From NCBI GenBank assembly GCA_009789175.1, contig CP046866.1, positions 682,001 to 746,000 on the forward strand: a stretch of DNA of 64,000 nucleotides. The letters are read 5' to 3'. Made by a program: the position numbers and the translations under genes. This document shows, piece by piece, positions 17,627-25,916 of the stretch; position 1 is the stretch's first letter; each line of letters starts with the position of its first letter. This DNA is from Salinibaculum litoreum. Its GTDB lineage: Archaea; Halobacteriota; Halobacteria; Halobacteriales; Haloarculaceae. The notes beneath the pieces were generated by a model. The model made no database searches. It saw nothing but the letters and a program-made list of their open reading frames with translations, and was not told the origin of the DNA.

Positions 17627-18104
17627 CAGCCCAGCTACCACAGCGTGTGCTGCCGTCGAAGCGATAGCCGAAAACTGGGCCAAGGAAATGCACGACAGCG
17701 ACAACGACGACCTGCCCGGCCTGTGTGATGACGTTGAGTCGGCCATCGACGCACTCGAACGGCAGGGGAAACTCTTCGTCAAGTATCTCGATTCTCACGA
17801 CGAACTAACCCCCCGGAAGGAAGCCGAGGCCGTCGCCGGTGGCTGTCTCTACGCAGCGGCACGAGTGCTCGCTATCCCATGCAGTGGCGGCGAAGCTGCC
17901 CGTCGCGCTGACAAAGGTGTGAATACGATGCATCGCTACTGTTCGCATATCAAGACGCTCCTGGGTGAAGACCTCACTACAGGAGATGCACCTGACCCAG
18001 ACGAATTCGAGTACCTCGTCGATGAGGCCAGTGCGTTCAACATTCTGCTGCACAGCGATTACAGCGTCGTAAACTTGCTCAACGGCGACATAGCGTTAGC
18101 CTGA
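17619..18104 (+). CDS. TFB-like protein with a single cyclin-type domain
   Basis: Residues about 70-118 (EAEAVAGGCLYAAARVLAI, then a short loop and GEAARRADKGVNTMHRYCSHI) resemble the last helices of a TFIIB/TFB cyclin repeat. In those repeats an AAALYIACR-type helix is followed by a helix-turn-helix that contacts BRE DNA. Archaeal TFB has an N-terminal zinc ribbon and two cyclin repeats; here there is no ribbon and room for only one repeat in 161 residues. It could recruit or compete with the basal transcription apparatus at plasmid promoters. The match is by eye and the rest of the protein is unassigned. Confidence 0.5.
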   Translation: MSNSPATTACAAVEAIAENWAKEMHDSDNDDLPGLCDDVESAIDALERQGKLFVKYLDSHDELTPRKEAEAVAGGCLYAAARVLAIPCSGGEAARRADKGVNTMHRYCSHIKTLLGEDLTTGDAPDPDEFEYLVDEASAFNILLHSDYSVVNLLNGDIALA

Positions 18105-18159
18105 CCAGTAGCACGACCACGTCGAGACCCGCGGCCGCCGACACACACTTCCAACAACG

Positions 18160-19713
18160 ATGTCACCGCCACAGTCACAGCCACAACACCCACCATCCCA
18201 GCCTCGGGCGTCATCTGATACCAGTTCCGAATCCCACGAAATCGAGTATTACTCGATTCGATATAACCAGGACACGTTTCAGAATCGGAAGCTGCGAACG
18301 TGGGTGAAATCACACCTCCCTGCCGGGCCGGTGCTCGATGCCTGCGCCGGCAAGACCGTCCTCGACCACCCAGACCTCCATCGTAACGACATCGATGCGC
18401 CAAGTGCAGACACGCAACTCGACGTCGCAGACCTCTCTGCGTTGCCACAATCCCACTTCGACAGTGTAATCTACGATGCGCCGTACTCGCCCCGGCAGGC
18501 GGATAAGAAGTACGACAGTCCATACCCAGGGTATCACAGTGCTATCAAAGCCGAACTGGCGCGCGTACTCGCACCCGGCGGGCGAGTCATCCAGCTAGGC
18601 TACACTGGCGTCGGGATGCCCGCACAAACATTCGACCGCACAGCAACGGCGATTTTCAACGTCTTCGGCCGCGGGACTGACATCTTCGGCGTCGTCGACG
18701 AACACGCACCAGCCGATGGGACGACTGCACCACGGGCAGACACAGTCTCATCGTCATGGGAGTGTTACACGCCTCGTCACGAAACTGGCGTCGTACTGAA
18801 CGCCGGCGAAGGAACAGCAACTGACAACGGGGCGACTGAAGCCGTCGACATCAGCCTGTCCTACACCGACGAGTCCGTGGCTGACCCACCGTTGACCGAC
18901 GAGCGGGTGCAACGCCACATCAAGCCACACCTCAAAGGGAACGTCCTCGTGGCGATAACGGAGGCCGACATTGACCTAGACTGGGAGCTGCTCGTCACGA
19001 ACGACGGTCGCCTTGACGACAACGTTACACTCACCCAGTTCGGGGTTGGCTCGGCACCAGACACGACCATCGCCATCGGCAACCTTGCGGAGACGTTCGG
19101 AGCAGTCTGGGATACGATTGTGTACGCCCCACCACCGTCGTATTTCTCGCTAAATTATCACGACGATAATGGGACGCCGGTTACAGGCGTCGACTCAGAT
19201 GCACGACAACAATTCGACGACCTGTTACGCCCCGGCGGAAGCGTCATCCAAGTCGGACATACGACCACGAACATGCCAGGAGACCTCGCCTACACCCGCC
19301 AGCGCGTGACCGCGCTCGTCCCCATAACCGAATTCGACCAGGAACCCACTCGCCACGGGCCGAGAGCAACACCGACAGTCACGTACATAACCATCGATGA
19401 GAAGCCCGGCACCCCCAACGGTCGAATGCCGGTCCCGCGTGTCTCACAGGCCTGCCTGTACTGCGGTGAGGAATTCCGTCTTGACCTCCGGAGTCTCCAC
19501 GTAGGCTGTGACACCTGCGGAGCGCGCTATGATGAACGCTGTCGAAGAGAGACCGCCACCGACGATGTCCGTACGCTACGCGGATACACGATGCATCGCA
19601 GTCGCGTCAAGGAGATACTGGCAACGCAAGCTGAACGCAACCCCTGCTCTGCGTCTCCAAGTGGTACGCACGAGTTCGCCGCACCTGCCTTCAACATCGA
19701 CAGCAACGAATAG
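18160..19713 (+). CDS. two-domain DNA methyltransferase-like protein with C-terminal zinc finger
   Basis: A 517-residue protein. Domain 1 (about residues 25-190) has a SAM-binding motif I (GPVLDACAGKT), a catalytic-loop-like DAPYSPRQ motif, and a late VLAPGGRVIQLGYTG strand, as in Rossmann methyltransferases of the DPPY amino-methylase type. Domain 2 (about residues 240-410) repeats the plan, with YAPPPSYFS and LLRPGGSVIQVGHTT in equivalent places, but lacks motif I, so it looks like a degenerate duplicate. The end holds CLYCG and CDTCG knuckles plus a further Cys, likely zinc-binding. It probably modifies or recognises DNA, perhaps the plasmid itself. Substrate and activity are inferred. Confidence 0.6.
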   Translation: MSPPQSQPQHPPSQPRASSDTSSESHEIEYYSIRYNQDTFQNRKLRTWVKSHLPAGPVLDACAGKTVLDHPDLHRNDIDAPSADTQLDVADLSALPQSHFDSVIYDAPYSPRQADKKYDSPYPGYHSAIKAELARVLAPGGRVIQLGYTGVGMPAQTFDRTATAIFNVFGRGTDIFGVVDEHAPADGTTAPRADTVSSSWECYTPRHETGVVLNAGEGTATDNGATEAVDISLSYTDESVADPPLTDERVQRHIKPHLKGNVLVAITEADIDLDWELLVTNDGRLDDNVTLTQFGVGSAPDTTIAIGNLAETFGAVWDTIVYAPPPSYFSLNYHDDNGTPVTGVDSDARQQFDDLLRPGGSVIQVGHTTTNMPGDLAYTRQRVTALVPITEFDQEPTRHGPRATPTVTYITIDEKPGTPNGRMPVPRVSQACLYCGEEFRLDLRSLHVGCDTCGARYDERCRRETATDDVRTLRGYTMHRSRVKEILATQAERNPCSASPSGTHEFAAPAFNIDSNE

Positions 19714-19759
19714 CTACCAATCAGGAAGGCATAATACGCGTGGCAACGATAGGCACGGC

Positions 19760-20311
19760 ATGGACAGTTCGCCGAAGCGGTTGACTCGCCCTGACGTATT
19801 CTCGACTGGGGCTCGAATCGTCATCGAATACACCCCAGTCCAAATTGACCCCAACGCTGGGGCCGAGACAACCGACAAAGCCGATGGCTACATCATCAAG
19901 GACACAGCAGATGTTCTCGCTGTCGAGGAGTACCAGAGCTTGCATCGCATTCACCAGCACCGCCACCTCCTGATCGATTGTCGGACACTAGAAGTGTACT
20001 CACAGACGGCATACGCAACACGGTTAGTGGGAGCAGTCAAAGCGGTCGAGTTACTCGTCCCGCCGTGGGAGGACTACTACCAAGACATCGACGGATACAG
20101 CGCAGCGTTTGCCCCCGTCACGGAGACACAAGGACTCATCCAAGAAGGCGTCTGGAAATTCCCACAGCCAGCTGACCTCAGCGTTCCCGACGAGTGGCCC
20201 AACGAGATGGAGATAACCGATCCACTCCCTACGAAGGTCTACGACCACGCCGGTGCAGAAACAGAACTCCTCACACCTGCCGTCGATTTCTCCGTCCTTG
20301 ACGAGCAGTAA
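19760..20311 (+). CDS. backbone protein of unknown function
   Basis: The start at 19760 (MDSSPKRL) is chosen because the same frame upstream overlaps the methyltransferase-like gene and is basic and atypical. The 183-residue product mixes strands and helices and is acidic, with an HQHRHLLIDCR segment in the centre. No motif is known. It is the last gene before the origin region. Confidence 0.5.
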   Translation: MDSSPKRLTRPDVFSTGARIVIEYTPVQIDPNAGAETTDKADGYIIKDTADVLAVEEYQSLHRIHQHRHLLIDCRTLEVYSQTAYATRLVGAVKAVELLVPPWEDYYQDIDGYSAAFAPVTETQGLIQEGVWKFPQPADLSVPDEWPNEMEITDPLPTKVYDHAGAETELLTPAVDFSVLDEQ

Positions 20312-20912
20312 CAAGTGTGGCTAACCACGCCAACGAGAGTGCAGCGTGAATAGACCGACCTACACCTTGTGAGTGGCCACCGAACCAACAGCCACGAGAG
20401 CGACACCCCCACACCCCATTTCGAGTGTCTTTGAGAAGAGAACAGTAGGGTGAGCATCGACCATCAACAGCCCAATTTAACTTAAAGAAGACTTATCGAT
20501 TATACAGACCCGTTTTGTTCTTGTTGTTGGAGTGTTTATCTACGCACTAACTACTACTAGCGCTAGATTGAAATGCTAGTGTAGTAGTGAGACACAACCA
20601 GCAACACCCACCTGTAGTGCTAGGGTCCGTCACCTCCCGCCGAGGCATCTGTACTGGCTGTTCTGGCCTGTCTCCGGTCTGTTCCCTGTTGATTCCGACG
20701 CTGCCAAGCGCCCGCCAACCCCCATTTCCCGTGGAACCTCCCCCCACGCCTTCCAGCAGAAGACACTCGAAACCCCGTGGGGGTGGGTTGCCGGTCGAAC
20801 AGCACGGAACGCGGTGGTGATGACTGCCGAATCTGTCTCTATATCCAGATGGACTATTAGACTGTTGGGTACGTCCCAATGTCTAAATAGTCCCAATTCG
20901 TTAGCATGGAAT
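20312..20912. other. left part of origin region, no gene
   Basis: An AT-rich stretch (about 20470-20580) holds an imperfect inverted repeat, ACTACTACTAGC at 20550-20561 against GCTAGTGTAGTAGT at 20575-20588, a possible terminator or unwinding element. Downstream is a minus-strand sequence resembling a haloarchaeal origin recognition box (GGTTCCACGGGAAATGGGGG, complement of 20719-20738). The first CACTCGAAACCCCGTGGG box is at 20764-20781. Confidence 0.5.
20763..20783 (+). repeat. isolated origin box upstream of the origin-flanking gene
   Basis: A full copy of the box found nine times in this window, 130 bases upstream of the gene at 20913 and about 1.3 kb from the main array. Its placement could allow the initiator to regulate that gene or could mark a secondary binding site. 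Confidence 0.7.
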
Positions 20913-21992
20913 ATGCGGCCCAATATTGACCTCGACGACAGCTTGCACGGCTCGGTGAAGGAAGTCAAGAAGCGCCACCCCGACATCGAAACAATCGACG
21001 AGGCGTATGACCTCGTCGTCTCGCGTGGCGTCCAGAACCTCTCCATCCCCGACGGCACGGCTCCCGACCTTTCCAAGGCCGTTGGTCATACCGTACGCTG
21101 CCACGCACCGACAGCACGGATGGTGCCTGGCATCACGCACCTGCCATACCCACTTCAGACTGACACTCCGGTCGCTGTGACTGCCGGCCCCTCGTCGGTC
21201 GATGCGCGGTCTGCCCGAGACCTCGTCGGTGTGCTCGATGACCTTTCCAGTGGCTCGCCGGCGCAGCCCGTGGCTACGTTCGCCCAAAGCGAATTTCGCT
21301 GGTTCAGCTGGGGTGCTGACGAAATCGCCACCCAGCTCGAACACATCGCCAGCCGGTGGGACGACATCGAGGGCGACCTCCACCACCACGAGGAGGTCCT
21401 CATAGCGGCGCGTGTCTCCTCGGAGATGACTGCATTTCTGCGCTGTCGCGCGACTGATGACGGCTCAGGGTATGGCGTCCACCTCAGCGACGCCAAACTG
21501 ACGCTGTTGCTCGATGGCTATCCAGTCACGGGCAACCGCGTCGCCGGTATCGTCCGTCGGTTCGGCTTCGACGACTGGCTCCAGGCAACGCCGGTCGAGG
21601 TCACGAGTCAACTCGTGACCGACCCGCCTGCGCCGAATAGAGTCGGGACGATGCGGTTCACTGACGACGACATCAACGAGTACGTTCTCAAAGACGGGAC
21701 TATCGCCGGGACGCCCGTGAAGACGCAGGTGGGATTCCTCGTCGAGAATCCCTTCCCCGACCGTGACTATCTCGAGCGGGCGCTGGCAGGGACGGGTGTC
21801 GTCAACGACGAACTCGTCGAGTTCCTCCTTGCACAAGAGCAGGTGTTCGTGACCGTCCTTGAGAACCCAGTCCATGGTGATGTCCAGAGCGATGCCTACG
21901 AAGTCCAGCGGATGCGATTCACGGGCCTCGGTGAGATTGCGGCCGTCCCAGGCGGGCTCTACAACCTCACCATCGAAGCGCGCCCGGCGTGA
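20913..21992 (+). CDS. origin-flanking protein with putative ribbon-helix-helix N-terminus
   Basis: The ATG at 20913 is chosen; the same frame extends upstream to 20814 but is non-acidic there. Residues 1-45 (NIDLDDSLHGSVKEV, then ETIDEAYDLVVSRGV) have the strand-helix-helix pattern of haloarchaeal ribbon-helix-helix DNA-binding proteins. The remaining 315 residues are mixed alpha/beta with no known motif. It lies between the isolated box and the main origin array. It may assist replication or control copy number; this is inferred from position. Confidence 0.55.
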   Translation: MRPNIDLDDSLHGSVKEVKKRHPDIETIDEAYDLVVSRGVQNLSIPDGTAPDLSKAVGHTVRCHAPTARMVPGITHLPYPLQTDTPVAVTAGPSSVDARSARDLVGVLDDLSSGSPAQPVATFAQSEFRWFSWGADEIATQLEHIASRWDDIEGDLHHHEEVLIAARVSSEMTAFLRCRATDDGSGYGVHLSDAKLTLLLDGYPVTGNRVAGIVRRFGFDDWLQATPVEVTSQLVTDPPAPNRVGTMRFTDDDINEYVLKDGTIAGTPVKTQVGFLVENPFPDRDYLERALAGTGVVNDELVEFLLAQEQVFVTVLENPVHGDVQSDAYEVQRMRFTGLGEIAAVPGGLYNLTIEARPA

Positions 21993-22039
21993 CCACGGGC
22001 ACTGTCGGCCGCCAGCCGCGTACCGTCCGGGTGATAGCC

Positions 22040-22820
22040 ATCCACACGGACACTCGAAACCCCGTGGGTGGGGTGGTGCCGGGAGGTCAGACTCCCTACG
22101 GGTGTTCGAGTGTTTTTCACCCTCCAGATTGTAGCCGTCTAAGACGCTCTCCGTGTCGAAAACACTCGAAACCCCGTGGGGGAGAGGGGGGTGGGGTGCG
22201 AGCCAGGACGATTCACAGAGCGTGGTCACCAGGCCATCAGGAGCGCATTTTCGGTATCAGGAGGAAAAGACACTCGAAACCCCGTGGGGGTGGTGGACAG
22301 CGAGTCCCAGGACCTCTTGGGGTGTTCGAGTGTCTACCAACCCCTCGATTATAGCCGTTTGAGGCCGTCTAAATGCCGAAAACACTCGAAACCCCGTGGG
22401 GGGTGGCGAGGGACGAAGGACGGCTCACGGTGCGTGACAATCAGGTAAGGAAACAAGAGCGCAGAATCCACCATCAAGAGGAAAAGACACTCGAAACCCC
22501 GTGGGGGGTGGCGAGGGACGAAGGACGGCTCACGGTGCGTGACAATCAGGTAAGGAAACAAGAGCGCAGAATCCACCATCAAGAGGAAAAGACACTCGAA
22601 ACCCCGTGGGGGGTGGCGAGGGACGAAGGACGGCTCACGGTGCGTGACAATCAGGTAAGGAAACAAGAGCGCAGAATCCACCATCAAGAGGAAAAGACAC
22701 TCGAAACCCCGTGGGTGGGGTGTGCGGTGAGACGCGGTCAACTGCTACGAGCGGTCCCGCCCCGATAGTGATGAATCAGCTACCATCAAGAGGAAAAGAC
22801 ACTCGAAACCCCGTGGGTGG
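22040..22820 (+). repeat. replication origin: array of eight origin boxes
   Basis: The box (A)CACTCGAAACCCCGTGGG, usually extended by more G, starts at 22050, 22162, 22270, 22382, 22487, 22592, 22697 and 22799, all in the same orientation. Half-boxes in the opposite orientation (GTGTTCGAGTGT) occur at about 22099 and 22322. The GAAAC-N4-5-GGGG core resembles haloarchaeal origin recognition boxes bound by Orc1/Cdc6, and the array ends about 200 bases before the orc1/cdc6 gene. This should be the plasmid replication origin. Its strand-opening element may be in the AT-richer stretches near 22130 and 22350. Confidence 0.85.
22382..22716 (+). repeat. 105-bp tandem repeat within the origin
   Basis: Three complete units of exactly 105 bases (starts 22382, 22487, 22592) and the start of a fourth (22697) are nearly identical. 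Each carries one origin box followed by a shared spacer. Because 105 is divisible by three, both strands stay open across the array, so predicted proteins here are artefacts. The uniformity points to recent expansion by slippage or unequal exchange. Confidence 0.92.
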
Positions 22821-23024
22821 GGTCAGCGGGCCGTAGTAGCCCCACAGCCACAGCCCGGTGCCTCTCTGATACTGGGCGTCTCTGGGCTGTTAACCTGTAA
22901 TTTCAACAGAAACGTGGTGTGTTGCAGGGTGTCAGCGACGCCGGGCAATCGAAACAGATGAAACAGTCGAAACGGGGTCCCATAGTTTTATGGCATTTCG
23001 CGGGGTCACCGCTAGGACAACACC

Positions 23025-24287
23025 ATGGAATCCCCGTTCTCGGAACCAGGGCTGATCTTCGAGAGTAAAGCACCCTTCCGCGAAGGGTATCATCCCGACG
23101 AGATTATTGGTCGAGAAGACGAGATAGACGAGCTTGGCGACGCCTTCCAGGACGTCGTCGAAGGGTTCCCGCCGCCAAACGTCTTCGTGTACGGGCAGGT
23201 CGGCAACGGCAAAACAGTCGTCACGCGGAGCGTGATGCGGCTGATGAAAGCGGAGGCAGAGGCCGAGGGCGTCCCAGTCGAGATTCTGTGGACTAACTGC
23301 AATGCGGCCGATTCCCTGAACGGGGTCTTGACGAAGTTGGTGAACCAACTACGACCGGACGATAACCAGATTCCGGTGTCGGGGCCGAGCAACAAGTACC
23401 TCTGGAAACGGTTCACAGAGGAACTCGACCGCGTCGGCGGCAGTATCATCGTCGTCCTGGACGAAATCGACATGCTTGCCCCGGAAACCGATAAGCTACT
23501 CTACGAACTCCCGCGTGCTCGCTCGCATGGTGCTATCGACGAAGCACGAGTCGGTGTCGTGGGCATCTCCAACGACTATCTGTTCAAGGACGACCTCGAC
23601 CCGCGCGTCCTCTCGACGCTCTGTGAAGTCGAAATCGAGTTCCCGCCCTACGACGCGAACGAACTACAGGACATTCTCGAGTATTACGCTGATATTGCAT
23701 TCAAGCCCAGTGTTCTGACTGATGGGGCTATCCAGCTCTGTGCTGCATATCCAGCCCAGGAGCAGGGTGATGCTCGCCACGCCCTGAATCTTCTCGAGAC
23801 AGCAGGGAACCTCGCTCGCAAGGAGGCGATAGACAGTGGCACCGAACAGGTGACAGAGGCCCATGTCAGGGCAGCCAACGACGTCGTCGAAGAAGAGCGT
23901 ATCAAGGACATCGTCGACAGCCAGTTTGCACCCCAGGTGAAACGGACTCTCCTCGCAGCAACGCTCGTCTCCGTCGACGACACCGCCAAGGCAACGACCG
24001 GGGCAATCCACGACAGATACAACGAGGTCTGTGCGACTATCGGCAAAGACGCGCTCTCGCGGCGGCGGATGATGGATTTCCTGAAGACCATTCGTCTTTC
24101 CGGGGTCTACAAACGCCACGAGAACAATTCCGGTGCACGCGGCGGGCGGCAGATGATTCACGAACCAAATGTCGAACCAGAGCTGATTTTCAAAGCCCTT
24201 GCAGCCGACACCGACCTGCATCCAGCCATACCAGAGACGTACATCGACGCTGACGGCGACGCCGAGGACCACGTCGACATCGTGTAA
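23025..24287 (+). CDS. orc1: Orc1/Cdc6 replication initiator
   Basis: A 420-residue AAA+ ATPase. Walker A is GQVGNGKT at about residues 57-64 and Walker B is VVLDEID at about 147-153. Sensor and lid regions follow (VGVVGISND, then GDARHALNLLETAG), and the C-terminus is a winged helix (about 300-385) that binds origin DNA. Length and order match archaeal Orc1/Cdc6. It lies directly beside the repeat array, as at other haloarchaeal origins, and should load the MCM helicase there. A TATA-like TAGTTTTATGG (about 22985-22995) precedes the start by about 30 bases. Confidence 0.95.
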   Translation: MESPFSEPGLIFESKAPFREGYHPDEIIGREDEIDELGDAFQDVVEGFPPPNVFVYGQVGNGKTVVTRSVMRLMKAEAEAEGVPVEILWTNCNAADSLNGVLTKLVNQLRPDDNQIPVSGPSNKYLWKRFTEELDRVGGSIIVVLDEIDMLAPETDKLLYELPRARSHGAIDEARVGVVGISNDYLFKDDLDPRVLSTLCEVEIEFPPYDANELQDILEYYADIAFKPSVLTDGAIQLCAAYPAQEQGDARHALNLLETAGNLARKEAIDSGTEQVTEAHVRAANDVVEEERIKDIVDSQFAPQVKRTLLAATLVSVDDTAKATTGAIHDRYNEVCATIGKDALSRRRMMDFLKTIRLSGVYKRHENNSGARGGRQMIHEPNVEPELIFKALAADTDLHPAIPETYIDADGDAEDHVDIV

Positions 24288-24360
24288 CCCGTTGCTCCTG
24301 TGTGGCGGTGGCGGTGTCGGTGTCTTCAACATTGATTCGCCCGCCCCATCACCAGGAAAT

Positions 24361-25323
24361 ATGGGTGAGATGTCCTCTGACCAGTCTGACGACTCGACAG
24401 TATCGGCCGCAGACAATCCACACAGTGGAGGCAGGATTGAGAACCCCACCAGTGGTCTGACCGTCGAATATACCGCAACCCTCCACTACGACTCCTCCAA
24501 ACGGCAGGCGAACAACATCGACGAGCAGACCGCTATCGAACTCCTCTGGGAAACACTTGAACAGGAGACACCATCCAACATCGGTGAGTTTTCGGCCCGA
24601 TACACCGAGGACCTGCCGCCAGCCATCGATGCCGTCACAGACGCTGAGGCCCTGATCCGCGACTGGGTGTATGCGGGCGTCGTCACAGACCCCACGTTCC
24701 TTGAGCGAGAAGAACAAGCACGTCCTGCGGGCAAACTGTACACGTGGGAGTACGCCGGTTGGACAGGGGCAGCCCAGGTCGGCGTCTACCGCTCAGATAC
24801 CTACGCCGATGAGGGATACCCGTGGGGCGTCGCCAAGCGCGTGGAAGCAGCCGACGACGGCGACAGCAGTCGGTGGACGTACACGCGGATTGCCTCAGAC
24901 GCCGCCACTGCGGTGGAAGGCGCTCGGATGTGTGCCGATTTCCGGACCTTCCTCATCGAGAGTGAGACCGCAGAATTGTACAGCGACTGGTTCGAGCGGA
25001 CGGGTGGCACCTGCGGCAGCTACCTTGCCGACGACAGCGACGACCAACACACCACCGACGCCGAGAAGCCCGCCCAGGATAGCGACGAGATAGACATCGA
25101 GGCAAGCGACTACGACGCCGACGACATCTACATCTGGAAGCTCGTTACTGGGCGCTTCGCCGAGTTGGTCTTTGCGCCCACCAACGACAAGGAAGAACTG
25201 TGCCAGTGGCTCACGGAACTGACTGATGAGACAGCCGACGACATGGAGATGTTCCTCGAGGGCCATCTTGGCGAGGTCTTCGCGGCCGTCGCCAGTGACA
25301 ACGTTGCGTTCCCGGAAGCGTGA
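24361..25323 (+). CDS. acidic backbone protein next to orc1
   Basis: The ATG at 24361 follows a short gap after orc1; the same frame reads back into orc1 but only as a shadow. The 320-residue protein has a disordered head, an alpha/beta body with several Trp-Tyr-rich strands (KLYTWEYAGWTGAAQVGVYR), an acidic linker near residue 230 and a helical end. No motif is recognised. Its place downstream of the initiator suggests a replication-linked role, but this is only positional. Confidence 0.5.
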   Translation: MGEMSSDQSDDSTVSAADNPHSGGRIENPTSGLTVEYTATLHYDSSKRQANNIDEQTAIELLWETLEQETPSNIGEFSARYTEDLPPAIDAVTDAEALIRDWVYAGVVTDPTFLEREEQARPAGKLYTWEYAGWTGAAQVGVYRSDTYADEGYPWGVAKRVEAADDGDSSRWTYTRIASDAATAVEGARMCADFRTFLIESETAELYSDWFERTGGTCGSYLADDSDDQHTTDAEKPAQDSDEIDIEASDYDADDIYIWKLVTGRFAELVFAPTNDKEELCQWLTELTDETADDMEMFLEGHLGEVFAAVASDNVAFPEA

Positions 25324-25391
25324 GGTAAGGGAAGCTGACCCAACAGTGACAACAACCTTAAAATGACTCAATTCATAGTTTTTATACATAG

Positions 25392-25601
25392 ATGGCCACC
25401 GAACACACCTCGACGGTAGATGGTCAAAGCGCGCTATGGATAGCGCTTGGCTGTCTCTGTATCGTCGCCGGCGTTGGGTCAGTCACTGAAAGCCTCGCGG
25501 CGAGTCTCGTTGCCGTCGGGCTAGGGAACCTCCTGCTCGCTCGCGTGTGGATTCCAGCGCTCCAGCACCGGCACGCAGCCGCCACCCGCCGTCTCTCGTA
25601 A
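25392..25601 (+). CDS. small two-TM protein
   Basis: A 69-residue protein with two hydrophobic helices (about residues 14-30 and 35-55) and a basic His/Arg tail. A TTTTTATACAT element ends about 1-2 bases before the ATG, so the promoter probably lies slightly further upstream or the start is later. Unknown function. Confidence 0.4.
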   Translation: MATEHTSTVDGQSALWIALGCLCIVAGVGSVTESLAASLVAVGLGNLLLARVWIPALQHRHAAATRRLS

Positions 25602-25916
25602 GCTGACAGCCCAGTCCCGACCACCGTCGCAGACGCTTTCTCGGCCGCTGTCGGAACCTGGATTCCAATAGCGAAGCAGTATCGTCACGACGACTTCGTC
25701 CAGTTCAGTGGCGCGAATCAGACACTCGCAACGTTCTAACGCCATCGGCATCCACACCCCACCGCTTCCGCAGTAACATCAGCAGAGAGCCACGCTGCCG
25801 GCAATTCATCAGCGAATCAAAATCACCAATCACGAATCGCTAACCCAGCACCGACTCCGTTTCCCGACACCCACGACTAGCTGGTCTCGTTCCCCAACCA
25901 CCCCGACCAACATCTC
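25602..25916. other. intergenic, nothing recognised
   Basis: No reading frame with protein-like composition, no RNA gene and no clear repeat was seen. The last 60 bases presumably hold the promoter of the DpdA-like gene. Confidence 0.4.

Noticed and set aside
19508-19760. N-terminal extension of the 19760 gene into the methyltransferase-like gene
   Set aside because: The extension is basic, overlaps a well-supported gene in another frame, and an ATG at 19760 gives an acidic protein.
22349-22768. Long overlapping open frames on both strands encoding 35-residue repeats
   Set aside because: They arise because the origin repeat is 105 bases long and lacks stops; the composition follows the origin boxes, not protein.
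22040-22820. CRISPR array
   Set aside because: The repeats are 18-21 bases, the spacers in the core are identical, and the array lies beside orc1; it is an origin.
24199-24360. Extension of the 24361 gene into orc1
   Set aside because: It is a shadow of the orc1 coding strand; the composition changes sharply at the ATG at 24361.
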